Shown here: positions 50,553 through 58,656 of the stretch, piece after piece | How positions within the stretch are numbered: position 1 is the stretch's first letter | Layout: each line of letters starts with the position of its first letter | Assembly: GCA_963800275.1 (NCBI GenBank) | Contig: CAWDAI010000013.1 | Coordinates: 1-64,000, forward strand | Direction: 5' to 3' | Source of the DNA: JAFMJV01 sp963800275 | GTDB lineage: Bacteria > Chloroflexota > Limnocylindria > Limnocylindrales > CSP1-4 | DNA length: 64,000 bases | Notes under the pieces: model-generated | What the model was told of the DNA's origin: nothing | Database searches by the model: none | The model's input: only the letters and a program-made list of their open reading frames with translations | Translations under genes and position numbers: made by a program

Positions 50553-51122
50553 TCATCGCAGGCGTCCGCCGGTGGCCGGATCGAGACCGACCACCTCGCC
50601 ACCGTAGGCGGTCAGCGTCAGCGCCTTCCCGACGAGCTCGGCGCCCGCGATGACGTCACTCTGGGCCACCCGCCAGCGGGTCTCACCGGCGGCATCGACC
50701 GCGATCGTCTCGACCTCGCTCTGGATGATGACGTGCTCCAGCCGGGGCGAGCCCAGGACGGCCACGATGGGCGTGCCCGAGAGGTACGACCAGGCCAGCT
50801 CACCGCTGCGCGCGGCCAGGCCGTAGACGCGGAAGCCGTACTTCACGACCAGCTGCATGGGCGTGTCCCAGAGCAGCCCCTCTGGCTCGTCGAACACGGG
50901 CGAGGCGAAGCGGGCGGTCCAGATCCCGAGCGGCCCTTCCACGCGCAACTCCGCGCGGCACATGCGGGTCGGATCGCCGCCGGCGAGGTCCACGTGGTCG
51001 GTCAGCTCGCCGCCGTCCTCGGACAGCCCGAAGACGTCATCGGCGCTGCCGCTGCCACCCCAGCGATAGCGTGCCGCCAACCCGCCGGGATAGCCGATGG
51101 TGGCGCGCTGGACCTCGCTCAC
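50553..51122 (-). CDS. hypothetical protein, PQQ-repeat-like
   Basis: A 189-residue protein starting at a GTG whose first bases overlap the YbaK stop (GTGA). The second half reads like one or two beta-propeller blades (LAARSGELAWSYLSGTPIVA, VDAAGETRWRVAQSDVIAGA, GEVVGLDPATGGRL), as in PQQ-binding repeat proteins, but it is too short for a full propeller. No signal peptide. Possibly a conserved cytoplasmic protein; no function assigned. Confidence 0.6.
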   Translation of the reverse strand: MSEVQRATIGYPGGLAARYRWGGSGSADDVFGLSEDGGELTDHVDLAGGDPTRMCRAELRVEGPLGIWTARFASPVFDEPEGLLWDTPMQLVVKYGFRVYGLAARSGELAWSYLSGTPIVAVLGSPRLEHVIIQSEVETIAVDAAGETRWRVAQSDVIAGAELVGKALTLTAYGGEVVGLDPATGGRLR

Positions 51123-51649
51123 TCGGGGCTCGCTACGCGGACGGGGTCCGCACAGGGCGCCACGACCGCATCGGCCAGACGGGCCAGCGAGGCGGGGGCG
51201 ATGGCGAAGACCGTGGTCGGCGTGCCCGCGGCCGCCCACACCACCTCGTAGCCGTCGAGTGCCGGGTCCATGACCACCCTGATCTGGCGCTGGTGACCGA
51301 AGGGCGGCACGCCGCCGATGGCGTAACCCGTCGCCTCCTTGACTTCCCTCGCGCTGGCTCGGCGCAGGCGCGTTCGGCCCGAGGCGCTCGCGAGGGCCGA
51401 GATGTCGACCCGATCGGTGCCGCGGACCAGGGCCACGAGCGGCTCGTCGCCGTCTTCCGGGCGGGCCGGGTCGACCGGCGACATGAAGACGAGGCTCTTG
51501 ACGATCTGTCCCAGCTCGACCCCGATGGCCTCGGCCGCCTCCTGGGCGCTGTGCGTGGACTCGTCGAAGGCGACGATGTCGATGGTGACGCCGCGCCGGG
51601 CCGCAGCCGCGCGGACACGCTCGTTGGCCGGATGGGATGGATCAGGCAT
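51119..51649 (-). CDS. YbaK/EbsC-family aminoacyl-tRNA deacylase
   Basis: A 176-residue protein with the YbaK fold: HSAQEAAEAIGVELGQIVKS (with the conserved Lys), LVALVRGTDRVDISALASAS, and the substrate-pocket loop TGYAIGGVPPFGH, diagnostic of the YbaK/ProX group (GGVSPLG-type). Members hydrolyse mischarged Cys- or Ala-tRNA. It is the first gene of a two-gene operon and diverges from the thiamine operon. Confidence 0.88.
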   Translation of the reverse strand: MPDPSHPANERVRAAAARRGVTIDIVAFDESTHSAQEAAEAIGVELGQIVKSLVFMSPVDPARPEDGDEPLVALVRGTDRVDISALASASGRTRLRRASAREVKEATGYAIGGVPPFGHQRQIRVVMDPALDGYEVVWAAAGTPTTVFAIAPASLARLADAVVAPCADPVRVASPE

Positions 51650-51754
51650 GGCTGCGAGAGTCTAGGACATCACCTCTGACGGGGCCGTCGCGCCCGACGT
51701 CCCGCCCGCTGGTCCTGCCGGCCGCGGGCCTACGGTCCCGCTGGCAGGGCGGTG

Positions 51755-51760
51755 TACGAT
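51755..51760 (+). promoter_or_regulatory. candidate -10 box of the thiamine operon
   Basis: TACGAT, the hexamer recurring before several operons here, placed so that transcription would begin just upstream of the TPP riboswitch. No convincing -35 was found. Confidence 0.35.
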
Positions 51761-51775
51761 ACGGTCACAACCACA

Positions 51776-51870
51776 CATGGGACAGGGGAGCGCCGGTAGC
51801 GGCGCTGAGAGTGCGGATGACCGCAGACCCTCGGAACCTGATCCGGTTCGTACCGGCGAAGGGAGTCGAT
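51776..51870 (+). promoter_or_regulatory. TPP riboswitch (THI element)
   Basis: The conserved thi-box sequences are in order: GGGGAGC (51785-51791), GCTGAGAGT (51803-51811), ACCCTCGGAACCTGATC, then GGTTCGTACCGGCGAAGGGA (51845-51864). The variable P3 arm (GTGCGGATGACCGCA region) is short. It binds thiamine pyrophosphate and switches off the genes behind it: thiN, thiB, thiP and thiQ, all concerned with thiamine. The evidence is direct sequence match to the element. Confidence 0.95.
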
Positions 51871-51875
51871 GACCT

Positions 51876-51902
51876 CACCTCCGTCCCATCCAGACGGAGG
51901 TG
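51876..51902 (+). promoter_or_regulatory. expression-platform hairpin hiding the Shine-Dalgarno
   Basis: CACCTCCGTC (51876-51885) pairs perfectly with GACGGAGGTG (51893-51902) around CCATCCA. The right arm contains the GGAGG that serves the ATG at 51912. No T-run follows, so this looks like a translational sequestrator rather than a terminator. Confidence 0.7.
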
Positions 51903-51911
51903 TTGGTATCC

Positions 51912-52610
51912 ATGATCACTCCTGGACACGTGCTCGTCATCGCTGATGGCGATGTCGATGAGGCGCTGCTGGGCACGCTCGCGGCCGAGGAGGGGGTGGC
52001 CCTGGTCGCCGCCGACGGTGGCGCCGGTCGGGTCCTGCGGGCAGGCCTCGTGCCGGACGTGGTGGTGGGGGACTTCGATTCGCTCAGCGGCGACGACCGT
52101 GCGCGCCTGGAGGGGCTCGGCGCCGAGCTGCGCGTGGCCTCCCCGGACAAGGATGAGAGCGACACGGAGCTGTGCCTGCTGACCGCGCTGGAGCTGGGTG
52201 CCTCTCGCATCACGGTCCTGGGGGCCTTCGGCCTCGTCCGTCCGGAGCACAGCGTGGCCAACCTGATGCTGCTGGCGGACCCGCGTTTCGATGGGCTGGA
52301 CCTGGCCCTTGCCGGGCGCGGCTCGCGCGTCGTCCGGCGCGGCACGGCCGATGGCCCCGCCCGGATCGAGCTGGAGGGCGAGCCCGGCGACTTCGTCTCG
52401 CTCTTCCCGCTGGGCGATGTGGTCGAGGGCGTGGTCACCGATGGCTTGCGCTTCCCGCTCACCGACGAAGCGCTGCTCCTGGGCACCCCTCGCGGCCTGT
52501 CCAACGAACTCCTCACCGGGCGCGCACGCGTCAGCGCACGACGCGGTCGCCTGCTCGTCATCCATACGCGTCGGTCGATGGCCGACGCGCCAGCCACAGG
52601 AGGTGCCTAG
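51912..52610 (+). CDS. thiN: thiamine pyrophosphokinase
   Basis: A 232-residue kinase converting thiamine to TPP with ATP. Family motifs: VALVAADGGAGRVLRAGLVP, DVVVGDFDSLSGDDRARLE (the GDFDS signature), SPDKDESDTELCLLTALELG, and ITVLGAFGLVRPEHSVANLM in place of GG.GGR.DH..aN. The C-terminal TPK domain includes SNELLTGRARVSARRGRLLV. It starts at ATG 51912 after the riboswitch-controlled Shine-Dalgarno. The stop abuts the binding-protein gene. Confidence 0.88.
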   Translation: MITPGHVLVIADGDVDEALLGTLAAEEGVALVAADGGAGRVLRAGLVPDVVVGDFDSLSGDDRARLEGLGAELRVASPDKDESDTELCLLTALELGASRITVLGAFGLVRPEHSVANLMLLADPRFDGLDLALAGRGSRVVRRGTADGPARIELEGEPGDFVSLFPLGDVVEGVVTDGLRFPLTDEALLLGTPRGLSNELLTGRARVSARRGRLLVIHTRRSMADAPATGGA

Positions 52611-53654
52611 ATGGACCGCACGACCGTCGCGCTCACCCTCGCCGCGGGCGCCCTCGTTCTCACGGCCCTGCCGGTGACGGCACAGGACAAGGTCCTCACC
52701 CTCATGACACACGATTCCTTCTACCTGCCCGAGGGTGCGCTCGAGTCCTTCGAGTCCGAGCATGGGGTCGATGTCCAGCTGCTGCCGGCGGGGGACGCCG
52801 GGGCCATGGTCAACCAGGCCATCCTGACGGCCGACCATCCGCTCGCCGACGTCCTCTTCGGCGTGGACAACACGTTCCTCTCGCGGGCACTCGCGGCCGA
52901 TCTCTTCGAGCCCTACCGGTCGGCGGCTCTGGCGGAGGTGCCGGCCGATCTGCAGCTCGACCCCGAGCACCGCGTCACACCCATCGACTACGGCGATGTC
53001 TGTCTCAACCTCGATCGCGCGGCTTTCGGCGAGGACGGCCTGCCCTGGCCCGAGACGCTCGACGACCTGGCCGATCCGGCCCTGGAGGGAGCGTTGGTGG
53101 TGGAGAACCCAGCGACCTCGTCGCCAGGCCTGGCCTTCCTGCTGGCCACGATCGCGTCGTATGGAGAGGACGGCTGGCAGTCCTATTGGGCAGATCTGCG
53201 CGACAACGACGTGGCCGTGACCAGCGGCTGGGAGGAGGCCTACTACGGCCGCTTCAGCGGTGGCTCCGGTGAGGGCGACCGGCCCATCGTCGTCTCCTAT
53301 GCCTCCAGCCCGGCGGCCGAGGTCATCTATGGTGCGGATCCTGCGGCGGCCGAGTCACCTATCGCCGCGATCGAACCCGGCTGCTTCCGGCAGGTCGAGT
53401 TCGCCGGCATCCTGCGTGGGACCGAGGAGCCGGAGCTGGCTGGAGCGCTCATCGACCACCTGCTCAGCCCGGAGGTGCAGGCGGAGCTGCCCCTGGCCAT
53501 GTTCGTCTACCCCGCCCGTGCCGGCGTGGAGCTGCCGGCGGCATTCGCCGCCCATGCCCTGGTGCCCTCTGCTCCGGCCAGCCTCGACCCTGAGCTCATC
53601 GATGCCAAGCGCGAGGCCTGGATCAGCGAATGGACCGACATCGTCCTGCGTTGA
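52611..53654 (+). CDS. thiB: thiamine ABC transporter substrate-binding protein
   Basis: A 347-residue exported binding protein. The signal peptide is at about residues 1-23 (RTTVALTLAAGALVLTALPV, ending near TAQD). The mature sequence has the ThiB/iron-type fold: VLTLMTHDSFYLPEGALESF, DVLFGVDNTFLSRAL, RVTPIDYGDVCLNLDRAAFG, TSGWEEAYYGRFSGGSGEGD, RPIVVSYASSPAAEVIY. The DYGDVCLN and SYASSPA segments are typical of thiamine-binding members. It lies directly behind thiN and under the TPP riboswitch. Confidence 0.9.
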   Translation: MDRTTVALTLAAGALVLTALPVTAQDKVLTLMTHDSFYLPEGALESFESEHGVDVQLLPAGDAGAMVNQAILTADHPLADVLFGVDNTFLSRALAADLFEPYRSAALAEVPADLQLDPEHRVTPIDYGDVCLNLDRAAFGEDGLPWPETLDDLADPALEGALVVENPATSSPGLAFLLATIASYGEDGWQSYWADLRDNDVAVTSGWEEAYYGRFSGGSGEGDRPIVVSYASSPAAEVIYGADPAAAESPIAAIEPGCFRQVEFAGILRGTEEPELAGALIDHLLSPEVQAELPLAMFVYPARAGVELPAAFAAHALVPSAPASLDPELIDAKREAWISEWTDIVLR

Positions 53655-55312
53655 GTCGCTGGGGCGCGCTGCTGGCGGTACCGCCCCTGGCGTTCCTGGC
53701 GCTCTTCTTCCTGTGGCCGGTAGCCAACATCCTGGGCCTCGGCCTGGCGCCCGACGGTCAGCTGCGGCTGGGGCATGTGCTCGAGACGTGGGCTCAGCCG
53801 TACGTGCTCGACACGGTCCTCTTCACGCTCGCCCTGGCTGGTCTGTCCACGCTCCTGACGCTCGTGCTGGGCCTGCCCGCGGCCTGGGTGTTCGCTCGCT
53901 TCGACTTCCCCCTCAAGCGCCCCTTGCGCGCGCTCACGGTGGTCCCGTTCGTGCTGCCGACGGTGGTGGTGGGTGCGGCGTTCCTGGCCCTGCTCGGCCC
54001 GCGCAGCCCCCTCGACGCGGTGGGCACCGCGCTCTTCGGCGAAGCCTTCCCGCAGGTCCGCCTCGATGGCTCGGTGCAGGCCATCCTCATCGCCAACGTC
54101 TTCTACAACATCGCCGTCATCATCCGCCTGGTCGGTGGCCTCTGGGCCCACATCGATCCGCGAGCCGAGGAGGCGGCGCGGATGCTCGGCGCCTCTCCCG
54201 CGCGGACGATGCGGGAGGTGACCTGGCCGCTGCTGCGGCCGGCCATCATCAGTGCCGCTTCCATCGTCTTCCTCTTCACCGTCACCTCCTTCGGCGTGGT
54301 GCTGCTGCTGGGTGGTCCGCGCGACGTGACCCTGGAGGTGGAGATCTACCGGCAGACCGCCATCCTGCTGGACCTGCCCACCGCGGCCGCGCTGACGCTC
54401 CTGCAGATGGGCGGCGTGGTGGTCCTGCTCTGGTTCAGCGCCCGGGCCCAGGAGGACCTGGCGGTCCAGCAGCGGTTGCGCGGTTCGAGTGAGACCGCCC
54501 GCCGTCCGCGGGGCCGGCGTCAACGGCTGCTGCTGGCGCTCATCCTGACGGGCACCTGTCTGTTCATGTTCGTGCCCCTCGTTGTGCTGGTCGAGCGTTC
54601 GCTGGCGGGACCAGGAGGCTATGGCCTCGCGGCCTTCGGAGGGCTGCTGGAGGCAGACCCGCGCACCCGACTGCCGGTCGCCCCGTGGCATGCGATCGTG
54701 GATTCGCTCGCCTTCGCTGGGCTGACCACGCTCCTCGCGGGCACACTCGGGATGCTTGCTGCCGTCGTCGTGGGCTACGGGCGGGGCTGGCTCTCTCGCG
54801 GCGTCGATACGCTGGTGATGCTGCCGCTGGGCACCTCCGCGGTCATCGTCGGCTTCGGCTTCCTGGTCGCGCTCGATACGCCGCCGCTGGACCTGCGCAC
54901 CTCGATCCTGCTCATCCCCATCGCCCACACGCTCATCGCCCTGCCCTTCGTGATGCGCTCGGTCGTGCCCGTGGTGCGGTCCATCGACGAGCGCCTGCGT
55001 GAGGCCGCGGCAGTGCTCGGCGCATCCCCACGGCGAGCCTGGCGGGAGGTGGACGGCCCCATCCTCGCGCGCGCGGGCCTCGTCGGCGCTGGGTTCGCCT
55101 TCGCCGTCTCGCTGGGTGAGTTCGGTGCCACCCTCTTCATCGCCCGTCCCGACACGGTCACCATCCCGGTCGCCATCTACCGCTTGCTGGGTCAGCCGGG
55201 AGCGGCCAACTTCGCCGCGGCCATGGCCCTCGCGGTCGTGCTCATGGCCCTGACCACCAGCGCGGTGCTGCTCATCGACCGTCTGCGCGGCGGCGGTCCG
55301 CAGCCCTTCTGA
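53630..55312 (+). CDS. thiP: thiamine ABC transporter permease
   Basis: A 560-residue permease with two fused halves, each with six membrane segments and its own EAA loop (EEAARMLGASPARTMREVTW, about 180-200, and REAAAVLGASPRRAWREVDG, about 460-480). The ATG at 53630 overlaps thiB by 25 bases; a TTG at 53651, overlapping the thiB stop as TTGA, is an equally plausible start and would remove seven residues. It forms the channel of the thiamine importer. Confidence 0.88.
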   Translation: MDRHRPALSRWGALLAVPPLAFLALFFLWPVANILGLGLAPDGQLRLGHVLETWAQPYVLDTVLFTLALAGLSTLLTLVLGLPAAWVFARFDFPLKRPLRALTVVPFVLPTVVVGAAFLALLGPRSPLDAVGTALFGEAFPQVRLDGSVQAILIANVFYNIAVIIRLVGGLWAHIDPRAEEAARMLGASPARTMREVTWPLLRPAIISAASIVFLFTVTSFGVVLLLGGPRDVTLEVEIYRQTAILLDLPTAAALTLLQMGGVVVLLWFSARAQEDLAVQQRLRGSSETARRPRGRRQRLLLALILTGTCLFMFVPLVVLVERSLAGPGGYGLAAFGGLLEADPRTRLPVAPWHAIVDSLAFAGLTTLLAGTLGMLAAVVVGYGRGWLSRGVDTLVMLPLGTSAVIVGFGFLVALDTPPLDLRTSILLIPIAHTLIALPFVMRSVVPVVRSIDERLREAAAVLGASPRRAWREVDGPILARAGLVGAGFAFAVSLGEFGATLFIARPDTVTIPVAIYRLLGQPGAANFAAAMALAVVLMALTTSAVLLIDRLRGGGPQPF

Positions 55313-56412
55313 TGGACGAGCTGCGGATCGCGGGTCTGTGCGCCTCCTATGATGACGTGCCCGTCCTCGTCGACATCGACCTGCGCTCGCGCGGCGGAGA
55401 GCTGCTCTGCGTGCTCGGTCCCAGTGGCAGTGGCAAGTCGACCCTCCTGCGCGTCATCGCCGGGCTGGAAGTGCCCACGGCCGGGCGCATCATCCTCGAC
55501 GGCCGCGACCTCGCCGGCGTGCCGGCCCATGGACGCGGGGTGGGCCTGATGTTCCAGGACTTCGCCCTCTTTCCGCACCGCAACGTGGGCCAGAACGTGG
55601 CCTTCGGGCTGCGCATGCAGGGCCTGCCGGCCGACGCGATCCGCGAGCGGGTGAGCGAGCTGCTGGAGCTGGTCGGGCTGCCCGGCGCCGAGGGGCGGTC
55701 GGTGACCCAGCTCTCCGGTGGTGAGCAGCAGCGCGTGGCCCTCGCGCGCGCGCTGGCGCCGCGTCCGCGCTTGCTCATGCTCGACGAGCCCATGGGCTCA
55801 TTGGACCGGGCCCTGCGTGAGCGGCTGCCAGAGGAGCTGCGGGCCATCTTCGACGAGCTGGGCCTGACGGTCATCTACGTCACGCACGACCAGGATGAGG
55901 CCCTCTCGGTCGCCGACCGCGTGCTGCTCTTGCGCGCTGGCCGGGTCGCGGCCGAGGGTACGCCGGAGGCCCTCTGGACCCGGCCGCCGAGCGCGTGGGT
56001 GGCCCGTTTCCTCGGCTTCCGCAACGTGGGTGGCGGGCAGCTCGGGGACGGGCAGCTGCGCACGCCCTGGGGCGAGCTGCCACTGGGTTCGGCCGAGGCG
56101 ATCGCCCCGCTGCCGCCGGACGGTCCCGTGACGGTGGTCGTGCGCCCGGCAGCGCTCGTGCCCGCGGCGGACGGCCCCATCCGTGGCCAGGTCGCGGCCC
56201 GCCGCTTCCGCGGTGACCACGTGCAGCTGATCGTCGAGGTCGGGTCTGCGCCGCCACTGCAGGTGGAGGCGCGCGAGGCGCAGCTGCCGACCGTCGGCGA
56301 GCGGGTCTCCTACACGGTGCGCCCCGGAGGCCTGCACCTCATCGCCGGGGCCGATGGCGGAGCCGGGGCCGATGGCGAAGTCTCGCCGTCGGCGCTACAT
56401 TCGGAGCCATGA
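55312..56412 (+). CDS. thiQ: thiamine ABC transporter ATP-binding protein
   Basis: A 366-residue ATPase: Walker A GPSGSGKST (about 39-47), Q-loop MFQDFALFPHRNVG, signature LSGGEQQRVALARALA, Walker B LLMLDEPMGSLD, switch VTHDQDEALSVAD. A C-terminal TOBE domain (about 270-350) makes it longer than classical ThiQ and closer to CysA/PotA-type ATPases, but operon position and riboswitch assign it to thiamine. It overlaps the permease stop by one base. Confidence 0.87.
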   Translation: MDELRIAGLCASYDDVPVLVDIDLRSRGGELLCVLGPSGSGKSTLLRVIAGLEVPTAGRIILDGRDLAGVPAHGRGVGLMFQDFALFPHRNVGQNVAFGLRMQGLPADAIRERVSELLELVGLPGAEGRSVTQLSGGEQQRVALARALAPRPRLLMLDEPMGSLDRALRERLPEELRAIFDELGLTVIYVTHDQDEALSVADRVLLLRAGRVAAEGTPEALWTRPPSAWVARFLGFRNVGGGQLGDGQLRTPWGELPLGSAEAIAPLPPDGPVTVVVRPAALVPAADGPIRGQVAARRFRGDHVQLIVEVGSAPPLQVEAREAQLPTVGERVSYTVRPGGLHLIAGADGGAGADGEVSPSALHSEP

Positions 56413-56891
56413 CCACCGCCATGCCCCAGGTCGGCGAGCCAGCGCCCTCGTTCGAGCTGACCGATGACACCGGTACCACCCAGGCGCTCGAGGCCCAACG
56501 TGGCCGCTGGGTCGTGCTCTTCTTCTATCCCAAGGACTTCACCTCGGGCTGCACCGACGAGGTCTGTGCCTTCCGCGACCTTTCCGCCGACTTCGCGGCG
56601 GCCGGCGCCACCGTCTGGTCGGTGAGCGTGCTCGACGCCGAGAGCAAGGCCCGCTTCAAGGCCAAGCACGGCCTGAACTTCCCGCTCCTGGCCGATCCGG
56701 ACCACGAGGTCGCCGAGCGCTACGGCGTGTGGGTCGAGAAGAAGAACTACGCCAAGACCTACTACGGCATCGCCCGCACGACGTTCCTCGTCGATCCCGC
56801 CGGGCGCATCGCCCGAGTCTGGCCCAAAGTGAAGGTGGACGGTCACGCCGCCGAGGCCCTGGCCGCCGTGCGCGAACTGGCCGGGGGCTGA
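56409..56891 (+). CDS. bcp: thioredoxin-dependent thiol peroxidase (Bcp/PrxQ)
   Basis: A 160-residue peroxiredoxin. The active-site segment FYPKDFTSGCTDEVCAFRDL has the peroxidatic Cys and, five residues on, the resolving Cys, the alpha-2 type of Bcp. DHEVAERYGVWVEKKN and TTFLVDPAGRIARVWPKVKV are typical. It reduces hydroperoxides with thioredoxin. It overlaps thiQ by four bases, yet TACATT (56396-56401) lies seven bases before its ATG, so it may also have a private leaderless promoter. Confidence 0.9.
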   Translation: MTTAMPQVGEPAPSFELTDDTGTTQALEAQRGRWVVLFFYPKDFTSGCTDEVCAFRDLSADFAAAGATVWSVSVLDAESKARFKAKHGLNFPLLADPDHEVAERYGVWVEKKNYAKTYYGIARTTFLVDPAGRIARVWPKVKVDGHAAEALAAVRELAGG

Positions 56892-56920
56892 CGCTGAGCG
56901 CTTGCCAGGGACATGAAGAG

Positions 56921-56950
56921 ACGTCGCTCGTGGGGGGAGACGAGCGACGT
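56921..56950 (+). terminator. hairpin ending the thiamine/bcp operon
   Basis: ACGTCGCTCGT (56921-56931) and ACGAGCGACGT (56940-56950) form a perfect 11-bp stem around GGGGGGAG, 30 bases after bcp. No T-run follows. Beyond it, the palindrome CAAGTACTTG (56985-56994) could be an operator for the sulfatase gene. Confidence 0.6.
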
Positions 56951-57102
56951 CGTTCGCACAGCATAGCGATGTTCGCGCAAGAATCAAGTACTTGCCAAGT
57001 GATTTTTGCGAAGCTGCCCGCCGCCGCCAGAGCAGGTTCGCTCGAGTCGCGGCAGACTCGGGGCGAGGCCGCGCACGGCGCGGCTTGCCGAGGGGAGAAC
57101 CG

Positions 57103-58656
57103 ATGAAGCTCGACAAGGCCCTGGCCGCGATCGGCCTGGCGCTGGCCTGCGCATCCGCCGTCGTCTCGGTCGGTGACGTGCGGGCACAGACAGCAACCCC
57201 CCAGCCGGCTTCGCCCACAGCTGAGGAGTCGACGTTCCCGCCCGCGGAGTCGTCGGCGGTCCCGGGCGAGCCCGTCGCCAACGGCGAGGCCCCCCGCCCC
57301 AACGTGGTGGTGCTCTACACCGACGACGTGAACCCCGGCACGCCCTGGCTCTGGGGCAACAGCAAGCGCACCCCCGATCTCGCTCGCTTCCGTCACCAGG
57401 GTGTCGAGTTCCGTAACGCCGTCGGCTCGACGCCGCTCTGCGGGCCCTCGCGCGCGACCCTGCTCACCGGCCGATACGGGCACGAGAACGGCGTGACCGG
57501 TAACCAGCTGCGCGGCTTTGACCCCTCCGATACGCTGGCCACACGACTGCAGGACGTGGGTTACCACACGATGCTGGTGGGCAAGGCCGGCAACGGCATC
57601 GCCTCCGTGGCGCGGACCCGGGCCCAGGTCGAGCGGCAGGCGCAGGGCTTCGACGACTACGACATCATCTGGAAGCGCGCGCGGCGCTACCACGGCCAGT
57701 TCTACGGCTACTCCATGTGGACGCGCGAGGGGGTGCTGTGGAAGGGCAGCCGGCCCCAGGATCACTCCACCTACGTGATCGGCAAGCGCCTCGCCCAGCG
57801 CATCCGTCAGGCCCCCGCGGACGAGCCCATCTTCGCGGTCGCGTCGCTCAACAGCGGCCACGTGCCCAACACCCCCTTCGCCTGGCACCGTGGCAGCGCG
57901 GCCTGCGAACGCGTCGCGCCCTACCGGGCGCCGTCATACAACGAAGCGGACGTCTCGGACAAGCCGGCCTACATCCGCAGGCTGCCCCGGCTGCCGCGCC
58001 CGAGCTTCGAGCTCACGAGCCGGTGCCAGGAGTTCCTGGGCGTGGAGGCCACGCTGCACCGGATCCGGCAGGCGCTCGCGGACAGCGGTCGCCTGCGCGA
58101 CACGCTCTTCGTCTTCACCTCCGACAACGGCTACCTCCTGGGCGACCACCGCATGCCGGGCGACGGCGACAAGTGGTGGCCGCACGCGGTGCCGGTACCG
58201 TTCTACGTGCTCTGGCCCAAGGTGCTGGGCAACGAGCGGCGCGTGGTCGACGAGCCCATCTCCAGCGTGGACCTGCCGGTCACGGTCTGCGCACTCGCCG
58301 GCTGCGCGCTTCACGATCCCGACGGCTTCGACATCACCCCGCTCCTGACCGGTGAGGCCACCCGGCTCGACCGCGACTTCCTCTATCTCGAGCTGCTCCG
58401 GCCGCGAGGCAAGATGCCGCCGTGGTATGGCTTGCTCACCACCTTCGCCTACGACCCTGACACCCTCTTCCAGTACATCGAGTACCGCACCGGCGAACGC
58501 GAGCTCTACAACGTCACCCGCGACCCCTATCGACTGCAGAACCTGGCCAACACGCCACGCAAGGCGGATTTGGTGGAGGACCTGCATCGCCGGCTCCACG
58601 ACGAGGTCGTCGAGCCCGACGGCGTGCGCTTCCCGTCAGCGCGACCAGGTTCGTGA
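57103..58656 (+). CDS. secreted sulfatase
   Basis: A 517-residue exported arylsulfatase-type enzyme. The signal peptide is at about residues 1-31 (ALAAIGLALACASAVVSVGD, then VRAQ). Metal site NVVVLYTDDVNPG, then the formylglycine motif PLCGPSRATLLTGRYGHENG (C-x-P-S-R, Cys about 112), and TSDNGYLLGDHRM near residue 355 for the second metal ligands. The Cys must be oxidised by a formylglycine-generating enzyme, not in this window. Substrates may be sulfated polysaccharides. It overlaps the PIG-L-like gene by four bases. Confidence 0.87.
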   Translation: MKLDKALAAIGLALACASAVVSVGDVRAQTATPQPASPTAEESTFPPAESSAVPGEPVANGEAPRPNVVVLYTDDVNPGTPWLWGNSKRTPDLARFRHQGVEFRNAVGSTPLCGPSRATLLTGRYGHENGVTGNQLRGFDPSDTLATRLQDVGYHTMLVGKAGNGIASVARTRAQVERQAQGFDDYDIIWKRARRYHGQFYGYSMWTREGVLWKGSRPQDHSTYVIGKRLAQRIRQAPADEPIFAVASLNSGHVPNTPFAWHRGSAACERVAPYRAPSYNEADVSDKPAYIRRLPRLPRPSFELTSRCQEFLGVEATLHRIRQALADSGRLRDTLFVFTSDNGYLLGDHRMPGDGDKWWPHAVPVPFYVLWPKVLGNERRVVDEPISSVDLPVTVCALAGCALHDPDGFDITPLLTGEATRLDRDFLYLELLRPRGKMPPWYGLLTTFAYDPDTLFQYIEYRTGERELYNVTRDPYRLQNLANTPRKADLVEDLHRRLHDEVVEPDGVRFPSARPGS

